From assembly GCF_004766045.1 (NCBI RefSeq), contig NZ_SPQQ01000002.1, forward strand, positions 1 to 64,000: 64,000 nucleotides of DNA, in the 5' to 3' direction. The first letter of the stretch is position 1. Each line of letters starts with the position of its first letter. Under the pieces are notes generated by a model. The model worked only from the letters and a program-made list of their open reading frames with translations, searched no databases and was not told the DNA's origin. Of this stretch, positions 34,422 through 43,969 are shown piece by piece. Origin of the DNA: Desulfosporosinus fructosivorans. GTDB lineage: Bacteria > Bacillota > Desulfitobacteriia > Desulfitobacteriales > Desulfitobacteriaceae. A program made the translations under genes and the position numbers.

Positions 34422-35180
34422 TTAAATACTTGTACTAAACCTACTGAGGAAAGCCTGGGTTCGTTCCTCCTGAGGGTCACCAAAAATCTGAGAAGGTGGG
34501 CCTTGCTCCACAATCCGGCCTTCGTCTATGAAGATCACTCTGTCCGCGACTTCCTTAGCAAAGCTCATTTCATGGGTCACAACAATCATGGTCATACCGT
34601 CTTCTGCCAACTGTTTCATTACTGTTAAAACTTCTCCAACCAACTCAGGATCAAGGGCCGACGTTGGCTCATCAAAAAGCATTATTTTGGGATGCATTGC
34701 TAAAGCCCTGGCAATGGCCACTCTCTGGCCCTGCCCCCCAGATAACGTGCCCGGAAAGCTATCCTGTTTGTCGGAAAGACCAACCTTTGTGAGCAACTCC
34801 AGGGCAACTTGGATTGCATCATTCTTCCGCTGTTTAAGCACATGAACAGGAGCTTCGATGATATTTCCCAACACTGTTAAGTGTGGAAAGAGATTAAATT
34901 GCTGGAACACCATTCCCACCTCTCGGCGAATCTGCTTGAGACTTTTTGGGTTCCTTTCGAGGAGTACGCTCTCTATCACGATTTCTCCCGCGGTTAGTGT
35001 CTCCAGTCCATTCAAACAACGCAGAAAAGTACTCTTTCCTGAACCACTCGCTCCGATCAGCACCACAACCTCGCCTTCAGACACTGTCATATCGATACCG
35101 TCAATGACTCGTGTTACACCGAAGTCTTTGATTAGACCATGAATATCAATCATTGACTTTTCTTGTATGTTTAATTTCAT
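34422..35180 (-). CDS. Polar amino acid ABC transporter ATPase (GlnQ type)
   Basis: About 252 residues from the Met at 35180 (GGGGGTG 6 bases upstream); a longer frame starts at 35198. Walker A is GASGSGKST, the Q-loop is [11 protein letters not shown], the signature is LSGGQGQR (Gly in place of the usual Gln before QR), Walker B is [14 protein letters not shown], and the switch is VTHEM. It powers the import of the solute bound by the lipoprotein encoded upstream. Confidence 0.92.
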   Translation of the reverse strand: MKLNIQEKSMIDIHGLIKDFGVTRVIDGIDMTVSEGEVVVLIGASGSGKSTFLRCLNGLETLTAGEIVIESVLLERNPKSLKQIRREVGMVFQQFNLFPHLTVLGNIIEAPVHVLKQRKNDAIQVALELLTKVGLSDKQDSFPGTLSGGQGQRVAIARALAMHPKIMLFDEPTSALDPELVGEVLTVMKQLAEDGMTMIVVTHEMSFAKEVADRVIFIDEGRIVEQGPPSQIFGDPQEERTQAFLSRFSTSI

Positions 35181-35194
35181 GTTTAGCACCCCCT

Positions 35195-35851
35195 TCATCG
35201 GGTTTCTTTAGATAATCGCCATTCAAGACTGTGTAAACCAGCCGTTAACACAGTGGTCATCAGCAAATAGAACGCTGCTGCTGCTGTGTAGAATTCCAGA
35301 GAAGCAAACGTTGTACTGGCTAAGCGCTGGGAAGTTTGAAGGAGCTCCGCCATGGTAATGACGGAACAAAGAGATGAATCTTTCAAACTAATGATAAACT
35401 GATTGCTTAATGACGGTAACGCTATCCGCAAAGCTTGAGGCAGAATAATCCTGCGCATGGTCAAGAATTTCCCCATGCCAAGCGATAAAGAAGCCTCCGT
35501 TTGTCCTTCTGGAATCGCTTCAATTCCCCCCCGGAAAACCTCGGCGAGATACGCCCCGCTGTTAATCCCCAATCCCAGTACAGAAGATGCAAAGGCACTA
35601 ATTTCGATGCCAACCTGTGGTAGACCGAAATAGATGAGAAATAACTGCACAAGCAAAGGGGTGCCTCGAATCAGCCAAATGTAAAAATGAGCAATATACC
35701 GCAGTGGCGTGTGGGATAGCCTCATTAGAGCAGCAACTAAACCTATTGCGATACCAAAAATAATCCCCATTACTGCCAGTTCTATGGTTAAACCTGCCCC
35801 TTGCAACAAAATGGGCAGATATTTAAAGATGATACTAAAGTCAAGATCCAA
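35195..35851 (-). CDS. Polar amino acid ABC transporter permease
   Basis: 218 residues, about five spans. The HisM/GlnP pattern is clear: [48 protein letters not shown] and [20 protein letters not shown]. One permease gene only, so it probably works as a homodimer. Lies between the binding-protein and ATPase genes. Confidence 0.93.
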   Translation of the reverse strand: MDLDFSIIFKYLPILLQGAGLTIELAVMGIIFGIAIGLVAALMRLSHTPLRYIAHFYIWLIRGTPLLVQLFLIYFGLPQVGIEISAFASSVLGLGINSGAYLAEVFRGGIEAIPEGQTEASLSLGMGKFLTMRRIILPQALRIALPSLSNQFIISLKDSSLCSVITMAELLQTSQRLASTTFASLEFYTAAAAFYLLMTTVLTAGLHSLEWRLSKETR

Positions 35852-35905
35852 AGCGACTAACCTCCAGTCTTATCAAAGGTGTACTTTTGCCGATTCGTTT
35901 CCGGC

Positions 35906-36688
35906 TTATCGGATGTCCGAACCAAAATATTTTTCACTAATTGTTTTATAAGTTCCGTCCTCCATCATTTTTGCTAAAGCATCGTTCACTGCCTTCAGTA
36001 ATTCTGGACTGTCTTTGCGAATCGCGATACCGATTTTCTCTACATATAACAAATCACCCACCAGTTTAAAAGGGGCTTTATTCATTTTTATCGCGTTCAA
36101 TCCGACATTTTTTTCAGTGATCACGGCATCAAGCCTTCCGCTAGACATATCATTAAAGGCATCAGGGTCGCCTTTATACGTCTTCACAGTTGCCCCCAAT
36201 TCCCGTGCTTTTGTTTCAAATGTTGTACCAAGTACAACCCCGACGTTTTTGCCTTTGAGATCTGCTCCTCCGCTGATTTTCGAGTCATTGGGCACAATAA
36301 TTTGGGCTCCCGAGCGGTAATAAGGGGTGCTAAAATTCACTTTTTGCAACCTCTCGTCTGTTATCGCCATGCTCCCTAAGATCATATCAAATTTGCTGGC
36401 TGTTAACCCAGCGATGATCCCATCCCATTGGATAGCGACCGGTTCTGCTTTCACGTTCATTCGTTTGGCAATCTCTTGTCCAATTTCCGCGTCAAATCCA
36501 GTAAGCTCGTTCTTCTCATTATAAAAATTGAATGGTGGGTACTGCCCACTCATAGCATAGGTCAACTTTCCGTCGGCCTTAATCTTGTCCATGGCTTCTT
36601 TCGTGGCAGAATTACTCTTTGATGCACCACAGCCGGTTGCTACCAACATGATTAGGGTAACAAGTATAAGAACATTAAACTTTTTCAT
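35906..36688 (-). CDS. Polar amino acid ABC transporter substrate-binding lipoprotein
   Basis: 260 residues. The signal peptide ends in the lipobox VATGC. The SBP family 3 signature is GFDAEIGQEIAKRM, followed by IQWDGIIAGL and LDAVITEKNV. First gene of the three-gene operon. Glutamine, arginine or cystine are possible substrates. Confidence 0.92.
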   Translation of the reverse strand: MKKFNVLILVTLIMLVATGCGASKSNSATKEAMDKIKADGKLTYAMSGQYPPFNFYNEKNELTGFDAEIGQEIAKRMNVKAEPVAIQWDGIIAGLTASKFDMILGSMAITDERLQKVNFSTPYYRSGAQIIVPNDSKISGGADLKGKNVGVVLGTTFETKARELGATVKTYKGDPDAFNDMSSGRLDAVITEKNVGLNAIKMNKAPFKLVGDLLYVEKIGIAIRKDSPELLKAVNDALAKMMEDGTYKTISEKYFGSDIR

Positions 36689-36779
36689 TTCTCTTTCTAC
36701 CTCCTACATATTTTTAAGTTTTGTCGGAACTTCTTAGACAAAGATAACACTAGAAATACCCTCTAAGAATCCGAACCAA

Positions 36780-36814
36780 TCTAGCAACTTGATTTCATTA
36801 TTGAAGTTGTTAGA
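36780..36814. repeat. Inverted repeat upstream of the binding-protein gene
   Basis: TCTAGCAACTT (36780-36790) and AAGTTGTTAGA (36804-36814) pair with one G-T-type mismatch. It lies about 92 bases upstream of the amino acid binding-protein start, where a regulator operator or RNA hairpin could be. Confidence 0.4.
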
Positions 36815-36868
36815 TGTTTTACTATATCATGTTTAATAACTTAGGGTCAATGCCTAACAATGGAATGA

Positions 36869-36923
36869 ATTGGATGAAGGAGAAATCTAACACGCATTCG
36901 TTTAGATTTCCCCTTCATCCAAT
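36869..36923. repeat. Long inverted repeat in the divergent intergenic region
   Basis: ATTGGATGAAGG with AAATCTAA (36869-36890) mirrors TTAGATTT and CCTTCATCCAAT (36902-36923). No T-run follows. The remaining part of 36689-37146 shows no gene. Confidence 0.55.
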
Positions 36924-37146
36924 CGTGAATCTCCTACTTCTGAAAGTGGAAATGGTACTCCATATGTTCCATGTTCAACTCTAACGTCTATGCCTAAAAA
37001 GTATGCAGTATTTAACCATCCCTGCGCTTACTCACTCTCTGCCAGTATTGAATGTAGGGACATTATGTTATATATTTTAAAAAAGGTATTAGTAAGTATT
37101 GAGTTAGTATAACAAATAAATTCCAAAGGACAAGGAGACAGTAAAT

Positions 37147-37827
37147 TTGTTTACATTTAATATTGAGGATGAATTATTTTGCAAAGTGGAAGGTACAGGA
37201 AAATTCTGTGCTAAGAAAGGTGCGATGGTCGCCTACAAGGGGGACTTCAAGTTTGATAAAATGTTGTTAGGTCCCGACAACGGCGGAGGAGTGATGGGGT
37301 CTCTCTTAGGGATGGCAAAAAGAAAACTAACGGGAGAAAATATTCAACTAATGACGGTTGAAGGTTCAGGTATTATTTATTTTGCAACAAATGCTTATCA
37401 TATTTCAGTTTTTTCACTTGAGCCGGGGGATTGCTTATCTGTTGAAAGTGAAAACCTTCTCGCTTTTCCTCTTGAACTTAAATATGACGTACGCTTTGTA
37501 GGTAGTGGAGTCTTATCTCAAAAAGGTCTAGCGACAACTGTTCTCAGTAACCTCTCCAACCAAGTTCAGCAAGTTGCCGTTATGTCTGATGGTAATCCCC
37601 TAATGCTTGAAGCACCTTGTGTCGTCGATCCTGATGCTTTAGTAGCTTGGACAAGTGACCCTAATGGAGGGGGCGACCCACGTGTAACAACTAATAATTT
37701 CAGCTGGAAAACTGCCATAGGACAAACATCTGGAGAGTCCTATCAGTTCCAATTTAATCAACCGAACCAAATGGTTCTCGTTCAGCCATCAGAAAGATTA
37801 TCTGGATTAAAGATTAGTGTTGATTAA
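37147..37827 (+). CDS. AIM24-family protein
   Basis: 226 residues, TTG start with GGAGA 7 bases upstream. The family pattern is present: an N-terminal VEGTGKFCAKKGAMVAYKGD, then LMTVEGSGIIYFA, and LEAPCVVDPDALVAW. It forms a double-stranded beta-helix-like trimer. Function in bacteria unknown. It converges on the YcdB/SLH-type gene. Confidence 0.88.
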   Translation: MFTFNIEDELFCKVEGTGKFCAKKGAMVAYKGDFKFDKMLLGPDNGGGVMGSLLGMAKRKLTGENIQLMTVEGSGIIYFATNAYHISVFSLEPGDCLSVESENLLAFPLELKYDVRFVGSGVLSQKGLATTVLSNLSNQVQQVAVMSDGNPLMLEAPCVVDPDALVAWTSDPNGGGDPRVTTNNFSWKTAIGQTSGESYQFQFNQPNQMVLVQPSERLSGLKISVD

Positions 37828-37841
37828 CGCTCACACCATCA

Positions 37842-37885
37842 AAAAGGGTAGGTAATTCATACAATTATGAATTACCTACCCTTTT
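37842..37885. terminator. Bidirectional intrinsic terminator
   Basis: AAAAGGGTAGGTAATTCATA (37842-37861) pairs perfectly with its complement at 37866-37885 with a 4-base loop, between two convergent genes. Confidence 0.9.
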
Positions 37886-37892
37886 AATCTCA

Positions 37893-40121
37893 CTAATTAC
37901 GCCAACTGAGAGCTCTATAAAGTGCTACAGCTGCTTCAGCACGACTTACAGCTTCACGAGGGGCTAGTGTCAGCCCATCTACTTTAAGTATGCCAGTACT
38001 ACTAGCAAGAGCAATATATCCTAGTGCATCTGGGGTAATTTCGGCAGAATCTTGAAAAGTAACAGAATAGATATCTTTCAGTTCGGCCAATTTATTCAGC
38101 TGGATGTAGCGTAACAAGAGTTTGGCCAACAGTTCACGATTGACAGGCTCCCCCGTCTTTAGCTCTTCTTTCACCCATCCCTGCTCTTTGGCTTTAGTCA
38201 TAACCTCACTCTCTGTAAGGCTAGTATTCCCCTCTAAGCCAAATCGGTTGAGATACATCGCTCGCAACAACGAAGAAATACTCATCTGCTCCTCTGGTCT
38301 GAAACTATTTCCATAATCTCCGAAAAGCCCAGCTTGCCCGAGTGCTGCAATCTCTTGAGCTCCCTTAACTTCTGTTAAGTCTGAAAAGACATAAGGTTTT
38401 GGTCCTTTTCCTAGCGGTTGACCCTCGTAATCAAGGAGTTCTCCGCTTTTCGCATCCAATGTGTTAGAGAGTGGCATACTACGATCTTGGTCGGCAGGAA
38501 TATATACCAAACGTAGATCCCCTGGTACTCCATTAGAATAGATACGAACATATGCCAAATTCAAAGGACGTGCCTTCAAAAACAGTTCTACACCTTTATC
38601 CTTCGTTAGGATACCTGAAACACTAGGCAAATTGGACTCAGACCAATTAAGATCATAACCAGTGACAATACCTGCCACAGGATCCACATTGACATTCATG
38701 CCATTATCCGGGAAATCCACTCCATTGGCCACTCTGTGATAAGAAAAGTTTTGTATATTCCAAGGCTCAGGACCCGTTTTTCCATTAAAGTTCCTTTCCG
38801 GATCCAACGCAACTTGGCTAAACTTCTCACCTTGTACTTTTTTCAGAAATTCCTCAGCTAGCTTTTGCGTAGCATCTCGGTCGAGTGTGACCTCGGTCTT
38901 ACCAGTGTGTTGATAAGAAATATTAAAACCTAGTAACTCACCGGTTGTGGCATTGACGCTCGCATTAAAGTATTGAGGCTTCCCTCCGCTTATTTCGCCC
39001 CCTGTGTTAGCCCAGTCAAAGTTCCAGAGACGCTTATCTGAACTACGCCAATCGGTACTTAGATTTGCACTACGAAGGGTTAGGTTAGCTGGAATTCCAA
39101 CCCAACGCTGTACAGCAGCAATTGCCTCATCTTGCTTTAAGAGCTTGGCAGTGCTTTCCACCTCTTGTTGTTCCTGAGGCGTCAGCACCTGGTTTCCATT
39201 AGAGTTCGAGCCGGCCCTTTCCATCTTGGCTCCGCCCATTCCACCACCGCCTGAGGAATCAGTTGCCAGCCACTCTCCCTCAGCCAGCTTCAGTGGTTCG
39301 CCTGTGAAAGCATCAATCGCACCCCCACTTTGCCCCGTTAATTGGTAAACGAGCTTTGCCTCCTGCTTTTGACCGGCAGCCAACGGTCTAAAGGAAGGTG
39401 GAATCCAGTATCGAAGATTAAAAAAAGATGATGTTGTGAAAGCCTTCTGTGCCTGACTGGCCTCAATCACTCCCTTAGTTTCAGGTGCTTTCACCTCACT
39501 CCAGTTGAGATTATATGAAATAATATGTCCATCCGTGCTGGACACCTGAACATTAACGCCATTGCTTAGAAAGGGTATGTTATTAATGAGTCGTTGATAT
39601 TGTAGAGTATAATCAGTCGAACCATAATTGCTTATTGGTACAACCGCCAGATCGCTTGGAATAAGTCTTAACTGTCCAGCCCGATCGCCCAATAGACGGG
39701 TCAGCAATTTATCGCTAATTTCTTGGGCTTGATCCTTATTAATAGCTGGAAGCACCCCACTATTGCTCGATTGTTCATTATTGTTCCAATAGTTCATACT
39801 CAAAATATCACCATTAATCGCATTGACCTCTGCAGTAAAATCTCCAGTGCGCCCATTCGTCCCATTCCAGTGCAGGGACCAAGCCTGGCGATCATCGTAA
39901 GTGTGGTATGTAGAATTAAAGTCAGTATACTCTTTGGGTACGACAAAGTTAGTTTTAGTAATTTGAATTGCTTTTTCTAGTGTGATTTCAGGCATAGCCA
40001 AACCCTGTACCGCTGGCGATGAATTAACTTCTCCCGCCATAGCAACGGGTGCTGAAATTATCGGACCTAGCATAACTGCAACAACGATCATAGCTAAGAT
40101 AGAACGCCTATTCTTCTGCAT
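37893..40121 (-). CDS. Secreted YcdB/YcdC-domain protein with C-terminal SLH-like region
   Basis: About 742 residues from the Met at 40121 (GGTGG 8 bases upstream); a start at 40136 is also possible. A Sec signal peptide ends near APVAMAGE. YcdB/YcdC-type PepSY-like modules repeat (about 50-230 and 330-520), each with a pattern such as GHIISYNLNWSE. The last part (from about 600) is S-layer-homology-like: LGYIALASSTGILKVDG, LTLAPREAVSRAEAAVALYR. It likely sits on the cell surface. Confidence 0.82.
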   Translation of the reverse strand: MQKNRRSILAMIVVAVMLGPIISAPVAMAGEVNSSPAVQGLAMPEITLEKAIQITKTNFVVPKEYTDFNSTYHTYDDRQAWSLHWNGTNGRTGDFTAEVNAINGDILSMNYWNNNEQSSNSGVLPAINKDQAQEISDKLLTRLLGDRAGQLRLIPSDLAVVPISNYGSTDYTLQYQRLINNIPFLSNGVNVQVSSTDGHIISYNLNWSEVKAPETKGVIEASQAQKAFTTSSFFNLRYWIPPSFRPLAAGQKQEAKLVYQLTGQSGGAIDAFTGEPLKLAEGEWLATDSSGGGGMGGAKMERAGSNSNGNQVLTPQEQQEVESTAKLLKQDEAIAAVQRWVGIPANLTLRSANLSTDWRSSDKRLWNFDWANTGGEISGGKPQYFNASVNATTGELLGFNISYQHTGKTEVTLDRDATQKLAEEFLKKVQGEKFSQVALDPERNFNGKTGPEPWNIQNFSYHRVANGVDFPDNGMNVNVDPVAGIVTGYDLNWSESNLPSVSGILTKDKGVELFLKARPLNLAYVRIYSNGVPGDLRLVYIPADQDRSMPLSNTLDAKSGELLDYEGQPLGKGPKPYVFSDLTEVKGAQEIAALGQAGLFGDYGNSFRPEEQMSISSLLRAMYLNRFGLEGNTSLTESEVMTKAKEQGWVKEELKTGEPVNRELLAKLLLRYIQLNKLAELKDIYSVTFQDSAEITPDALGYIALASSTGILKVDGLTLAPREAVSRAEAAVALYRALSWRN

Positions 40122-40355
40122 TCTGTTATCCACCATCCCCTCTTTTTTTACTCAGTTCAATTTAAAGTCCAATTCCCTCCAAATGTAACCTGCCTTATAC
40201 CTCCTTTACAAAGATTATGCTTGTCCATAGTAGCATAGACTCGATTGCTTCGTTTTCCAGCCTACTCCCTACAAAGCTATAGACGCATTAGAAAGGAGTT
40301 TCTGACAAAGAAATTATCGACATTTATATACATATTCCGCAGGAGAACCACAAGA

Positions 40356-40399
40356 ACAGGTACGTTGTTTGTCTTCAAAAGGCAAAACAACGTACCTGT
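40356..40399. repeat. REP-like palindrome with GTACCTGTCCCC end
   Basis: ACAGGTACGTTGTTT (40356-40370) pairs with AAACAACGTACCTGT (40385-40399), followed by CCCC. Sequences ending GTACCTGTCCCC recur in Firmicute genomes near REP-associated transposases. It lies between the YcdB-type gene and phoU; nothing else is seen in 40122-40417. Confidence 0.6.
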
Positions 40400-40417
40400 C
40401 CCCTCGGTTTCCTGTGA

Positions 40418-41077
40418 TTATTCGTTTAAATTCATTCTCTTGCCATTACATAGATACATGATCTCTTCAGCAATATTTGTACAGTAGTCTCCTAAGCGCT
40501 CTAAAAAGCGACAGGCAAAGATTAGATAATTGGCTTGCGTTACCTGCGCAGGATTCTTCATCATTATGTGAAGCAGTTCTTCAAAAACTTGAGAGTATAT
40601 CAAGTCTATCTCATCATCCAATAGTGCCATCAGGGTGGCAGCCTCACAATCTTCCTGAATATATGCTTTTAGCCCCCTGTTGAGCATTTCCTGAACCAAG
40701 ACAGTCATGCGAGGGATGTCGATAAGAGGTTTAATCAATTTATCTTGCCCTATTCTCAGGGTCAACTTGGCCAGGTCAACTGACAAATCACCCATTCTTT
40801 CTAAGTATATAGATATTTTAAAGCCCGCTACGAGCTTACGTAAGTCACGTGCAAAGGGTTGTTGAGTGGCTATTAATAAAATACATTGTTTTTCAATAAT
40901 AGCTTGTAAATCGTTGACAGCTAAATCTCCCACTACGACAGTATTGGCTAACTCCAGATTCTGGTTAACTAAAGATTCAACGGCTTGACCGATACGTTGG
41001 CCTACAATGTTTACCATATCTATAATGTTTAAACGAAGATCCTCCAAGTCATTATCGAATTTCTGCCGAGTTGGCAT
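40418..41077 (-). CDS. phoU: Phosphate transport regulator PhoU
   Basis: About 219 residues from the Met at 41077, with AAAGGAGGG 6 bases upstream. Two similar three-helix halves are visible; metal-binding acidic motifs include ERMGDLSVDLAKLT and ERLGDYCTNIAEEI. It restrains the Pst transporter and Pho signalling when phosphate is ample. Last gene of the pst operon. Confidence 0.95.
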   Translation of the reverse strand: MPTRQKFDNDLEDLRLNIIDMVNIVGQRIGQAVESLVNQNLELANTVVVGDLAVNDLQAIIEKQCILLIATQQPFARDLRKLVAGFKISIYLERMGDLSVDLAKLTLRIGQDKLIKPLIDIPRMTVLVQEMLNRGLKAYIQEDCEAATLMALLDDEIDLIYSQVFEELLHIMMKNPAQVTQANYLIFACRFLERLGDYCTNIAEEIMYLCNGKRMNLNE

Positions 41078-41124
41078 CTCAAGCCCTCCTTTCATAGACC
41101 TCATTTATACTCAAGGACCATCTT

Positions 41125-41877
41125 TTAGCCGAAACGACCGGATATATAATCCTCCGTTTTCTTTTTGGCCGGTCGAGTAAATAGGATACTCGTTACATCC
41201 TCTTCAACAAGTTCGCCGTTTAAGAAGAACGCCGTTCGGTCAGATACTCGAGACGCTTGGTGCATATTATGCGTAACAATAATGATTGTGTATTTGTTTT
41301 TCAGCTCAGAAATCAGCTCTTCAATCTTCATGGTAGAAATGGGATCGAGTGCCGATGTGGGTTCATCCATTAACAAGATCTCAGGCTCCACCGCTAAAAC
41401 GCGAGCTATACAAAGCCTTTGTTGTTGTCCACCCGACAGTCCTAGTGCTGATTTGTGTAAGCGGTCTTTAACTTCGTCCCATAAAACTGCACCCTGTAGA
41501 CTAGTCTCGACTATTTCGTTTAGCTTTTTCTTGTTAGTTTCTCCATGAATACGAGGACCGTAGGCTACGTTTTCAAAAATAGACTTTGGAAAGGGATTAG
41601 GATTCTGAAAAACCATACCTACCCTTTTGCGCAACATAACTACATCAGAATTAGTAGCATAAATATCCTGCCCATCAATTCTAACTTGACCTAAGATCTT
41701 CACATTAGGTATTAAATCTTGCATTCGATTGAGAGCTCGCAGAAAGGTAGACTTACCGCAACCGGAGGGACCGATGAGGGCTGTTACGCTTTTCTCCGTC
41801 ATTGCCAAGTTTATGTTATTCAAGGCCTGTTGCTCACCGTAAAAAAGGTCGAGGTTACTGACCACGATCTTGTCCAT
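41125..41877 (-). CDS. pstB: Phosphate ABC transporter ATPase PstB
   Basis: 250 residues. Walker A is [17 protein letters not shown], the Q-loop is [11 protein letters not shown] (characteristic of PstB), the signature is [13 protein letters not shown], and Walker B is [13 protein letters not shown]. It follows pstA by 33 bases. Confidence 0.97.
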   Translation of the reverse strand: MDKIVVSNLDLFYGEQQALNNINLAMTEKSVTALIGPSGCGKSTFLRALNRMQDLIPNVKILGQVRIDGQDIYATNSDVVMLRKRVGMVFQNPNPFPKSIFENVAYGPRIHGETNKKKLNEIVETSLQGAVLWDEVKDRLHKSALGLSGGQQQRLCIARVLAVEPEILLMDEPTSALDPISTMKIEELISELKNKYTIIIVTHNMHQASRVSDRTAFFLNGELVEEDVTSILFTRPAKKKTEDYISGRFG

Positions 41878-41910
41878 TTTAACGTCTCCTTACAACACAC
41901 TTAATGAGTT

Positions 41911-42756
41911 CTAACCCTTATTTTTTCCTAAGAGGCGGTATTGAAGCCAGCGACTGGGTAATGTCAAACAAATGTTAAAGACTATGACCATGAGGATTAG
42001 CAGTGCGGCTGTTCCGTCTGCAATTTGGTCAGCGTTTGTCCCTGGTAAGGGATTTGACTTAGCTGCAAATAAATGTACAGCTAAGGTCTCTCCGGCAGCT
42101 AACGGATTCGTGTCGAATAAGATACGAGAAACATTCATCCCAGCCGTGAAGATCAGGATAGCCGTCTCACCTAAAGCCCGGCCAGCAACGAGGGTTATCC
42201 CCGTAATAAGACCCGGTAGAGCCGTCGGTAGAATGACTCTATATAGGGTTTGCCACATCGTGGCCCCTAAAGCCAAACTAGCCTCTCTGTAACTCCTAGG
42301 CACTGCTCGTAGAGATTCTTCTGTTACACGGACTAAAATAGGTAGGTTAAGCAACGCCAGAGTGGCCGCTCCTCCAAGAATCGTAAATCCCAAACCCAGC
42401 TTGTTCACAAAAATGATCATACCGAAAAGACCAAAGACTATGGACGGCACGGTAGCAAGACTTTCTGTGCTCAAGCGGATTAGATCCGTTAGTTTGTTTT
42501 GTGGAGCGTATTCCGCCATGTAAATTCCGGCGCCTACTCCCACTGGCAGAGAAAAAACCAAGGAAAGAGCAAGTAGATAGAAAGAGTTAAATAATTGTCC
42601 TCTTACTCCGTCAGGACCATTAAAAAAATCAGGTGTTAAATATGGTAGCCCCCGTCCTAAGATCAGTCCTAAAAACGCTACCAATAAAACGATTATGGCT
42701 ATGGCCCCTACCCAAAGCATAACACTGGCCAATCGGTCAGTTTGGCGAGCTTTCAA
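41911..42756 (-). CDS. pstA: Phosphate ABC transporter permease PstA
   Basis: 281 residues with six spans. The PstA loop is GVGAGIYMAEYAPQNKLTDL and the EAA loop is SYREASLALGATMWQTLYRV. It overlaps pstC by 4 bases. Confidence 0.96.
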   Translation of the reverse strand: MKARQTDRLASVMLWVGAIAIIVLLVAFLGLILGRGLPYLTPDFFNGPDGVRGQLFNSFYLLALSLVFSLPVGVGAGIYMAEYAPQNKLTDLIRLSTESLATVPSIVFGLFGMIIFVNKLGLGFTILGGAATLALLNLPILVRVTEESLRAVPRSYREASLALGATMWQTLYRVILPTALPGLITGITLVAGRALGETAILIFTAGMNVSRILFDTNPLAAGETLAVHLFAAKSNPLPGTNADQIADGTAALLILMVIVFNICLTLPSRWLQYRLLGKNKG

Positions 42757-43634
42757 CGGACTGCCCCCTTTCTCACTGCCGTTCGAACAAGAATAATCAT
42801 GATCAGGGCAATGATTAAAAGAATAAAGGACATCATAAATAAGGCATTATTCCAGGTCGAGCCATAAGGAGTGTTCCCCATTTCCATAACTATGTTACTA
42901 GTCAACGTTGATGTCGGACTAACTAAGGAACCTGGGAAACGGGGAGAGTTTCCAATGACCATTTGAACCGCCATGGTCTCTCCGATGGCCCTAGCCATCG
43001 CTAGAATAATCGCAGTTAAAATGCCTGGTGAAGCAGCAGGAACTAGGACCCTCCGAATAGTTTGCCATCGCGTTGCCCCTAAGGCAAGGGAAGCTTCTTT
43101 ATAGGTTGCCGGTAAGGAGCGTAAAGCATCCTCCGAAAGACTGATTACCGTTGGCAAGATCATTATCGCTAAGACAATCCCTGCAGCCAAAACACCATAG
43201 CCCGACGATGAGTCAGTGTACCTCCGAACTAAGCCTACAATCACCGTAAGCCCTACATATCCATAAACAACTGAAGGGATTCCTGCAAAAAGATCCGTAG
43301 CTGGGCGCATGACAGAGCGCACCCATGGTGGGGCAATCTCGGCAAGAAATACTGCCCCAGCTAATCCCAGTGGACCACCAATGAGTATTGCGATTAAAGT
43401 AGTTCCTATTGATCCTACAATAAACGTTAGAGCGCCAAACTGGCCAGTGTCGGGGCTCCACTTGCTACTCGAAAAGAATTCGATGACGCTAGCGTCACGA
43501 AACGTGGATAAACCCTGCATTCCCACAAACCAAATAATACACAAGATAATCAATGAGACCAGAACAGCACTACTAATAAATAAATAACGCGCTAGGCGGT
43601 CACTAAAACACACCCAAGACTTACTATGAGGCAA
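42753..43634 (-). CDS. pstC: Phosphate ABC transporter permease PstC
   Basis: 293 residues with six spans. Typical segments are GLAGAVFLAEIAPPWVRSVM, ATDLFAGIPSVVYGYVGL and the EAA loop TYKEASLALGATRWQTIRRV. It is separated from pstS by 335 bases that hold two hairpins. Confidence 0.96.
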   Translation of the reverse strand: MPHSKSWVCFSDRLARYLFISSAVLVSLIILCIIWFVGMQGLSTFRDASVIEFFSSSKWSPDTGQFGALTFIVGSIGTTLIAILIGGPLGLAGAVFLAEIAPPWVRSVMRPATDLFAGIPSVVYGYVGLTVIVGLVRRYTDSSSGYGVLAAGIVLAIMILPTVISLSEDALRSLPATYKEASLALGATRWQTIRRVLVPAASPGILTAIILAMARAIGETMAVQMVIGNSPRFPGSLVSPTSTLTSNIVMEMGNTPYGSTWNNALFMMSFILLIIALIMIILVRTAVRKGAVR

Positions 43635-43756
43635 CCCTTTTCACCTCCAATTATTTGCTTTTACAACTTTAATTCCAGCTACTTTTTTCAGCACCCTTGA
43701 CTCTAATAAGGTTTGACCTGTTTATAGTTTAACGCATTAGTGTAAACTCTTGATTA

Positions 43757-43787
43757 AACGATTGTTAAGTTAAGGTTAACAATCGTT
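43757..43787. promoter_or_regulatory. Hairpin and TTAAC repeats between pstS and pstC
   Basis: AACGATTGTTAA (43757-43768) pairs with TTAACAATCGTT (43776-43787). On the minus strand the centre reads TTAACC-TTAAC-TTAACA, similar to Pho-box half sites, so it may be a second PhoB/PhoP site before pstC. Confidence 0.4.
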
Positions 43788-43863
43788 TTTGAAACTCATA
43801 TTCTTTATGGAAACCAAAACAACTCTGTCGACTGCTCTGAGCTAGTTTAAAGCCTTCTCGTAG

Positions 43864-43896
43864 CAAAAGGAGCAAGTAATAGCCTTGCTCCTTTTG
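43864..43896 (-). terminator. Stem-loop after pstS, partial terminator or mRNA stabiliser
   Basis: CAAAAGGAGCAAG and CTTGCTCCTTTTG form perfect 13-bp arms. It follows pstS by about 75 bases, where such stems often let the binding protein be made in excess over the permeases. Confidence 0.6.
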
Positions 43897-43969
43897 GATC
43901 GTTATACTCAGATGAAGAGGTATCGAATGCTACGCGTTGGGAGAGTTCTAAATTATCATAAACAACGAG

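Noticed and set aside
41165..41548. 127-codon plus-strand frame
   Set aside because: Shadow of pstB; same for frames opposite pstA, pstS and phn genes.
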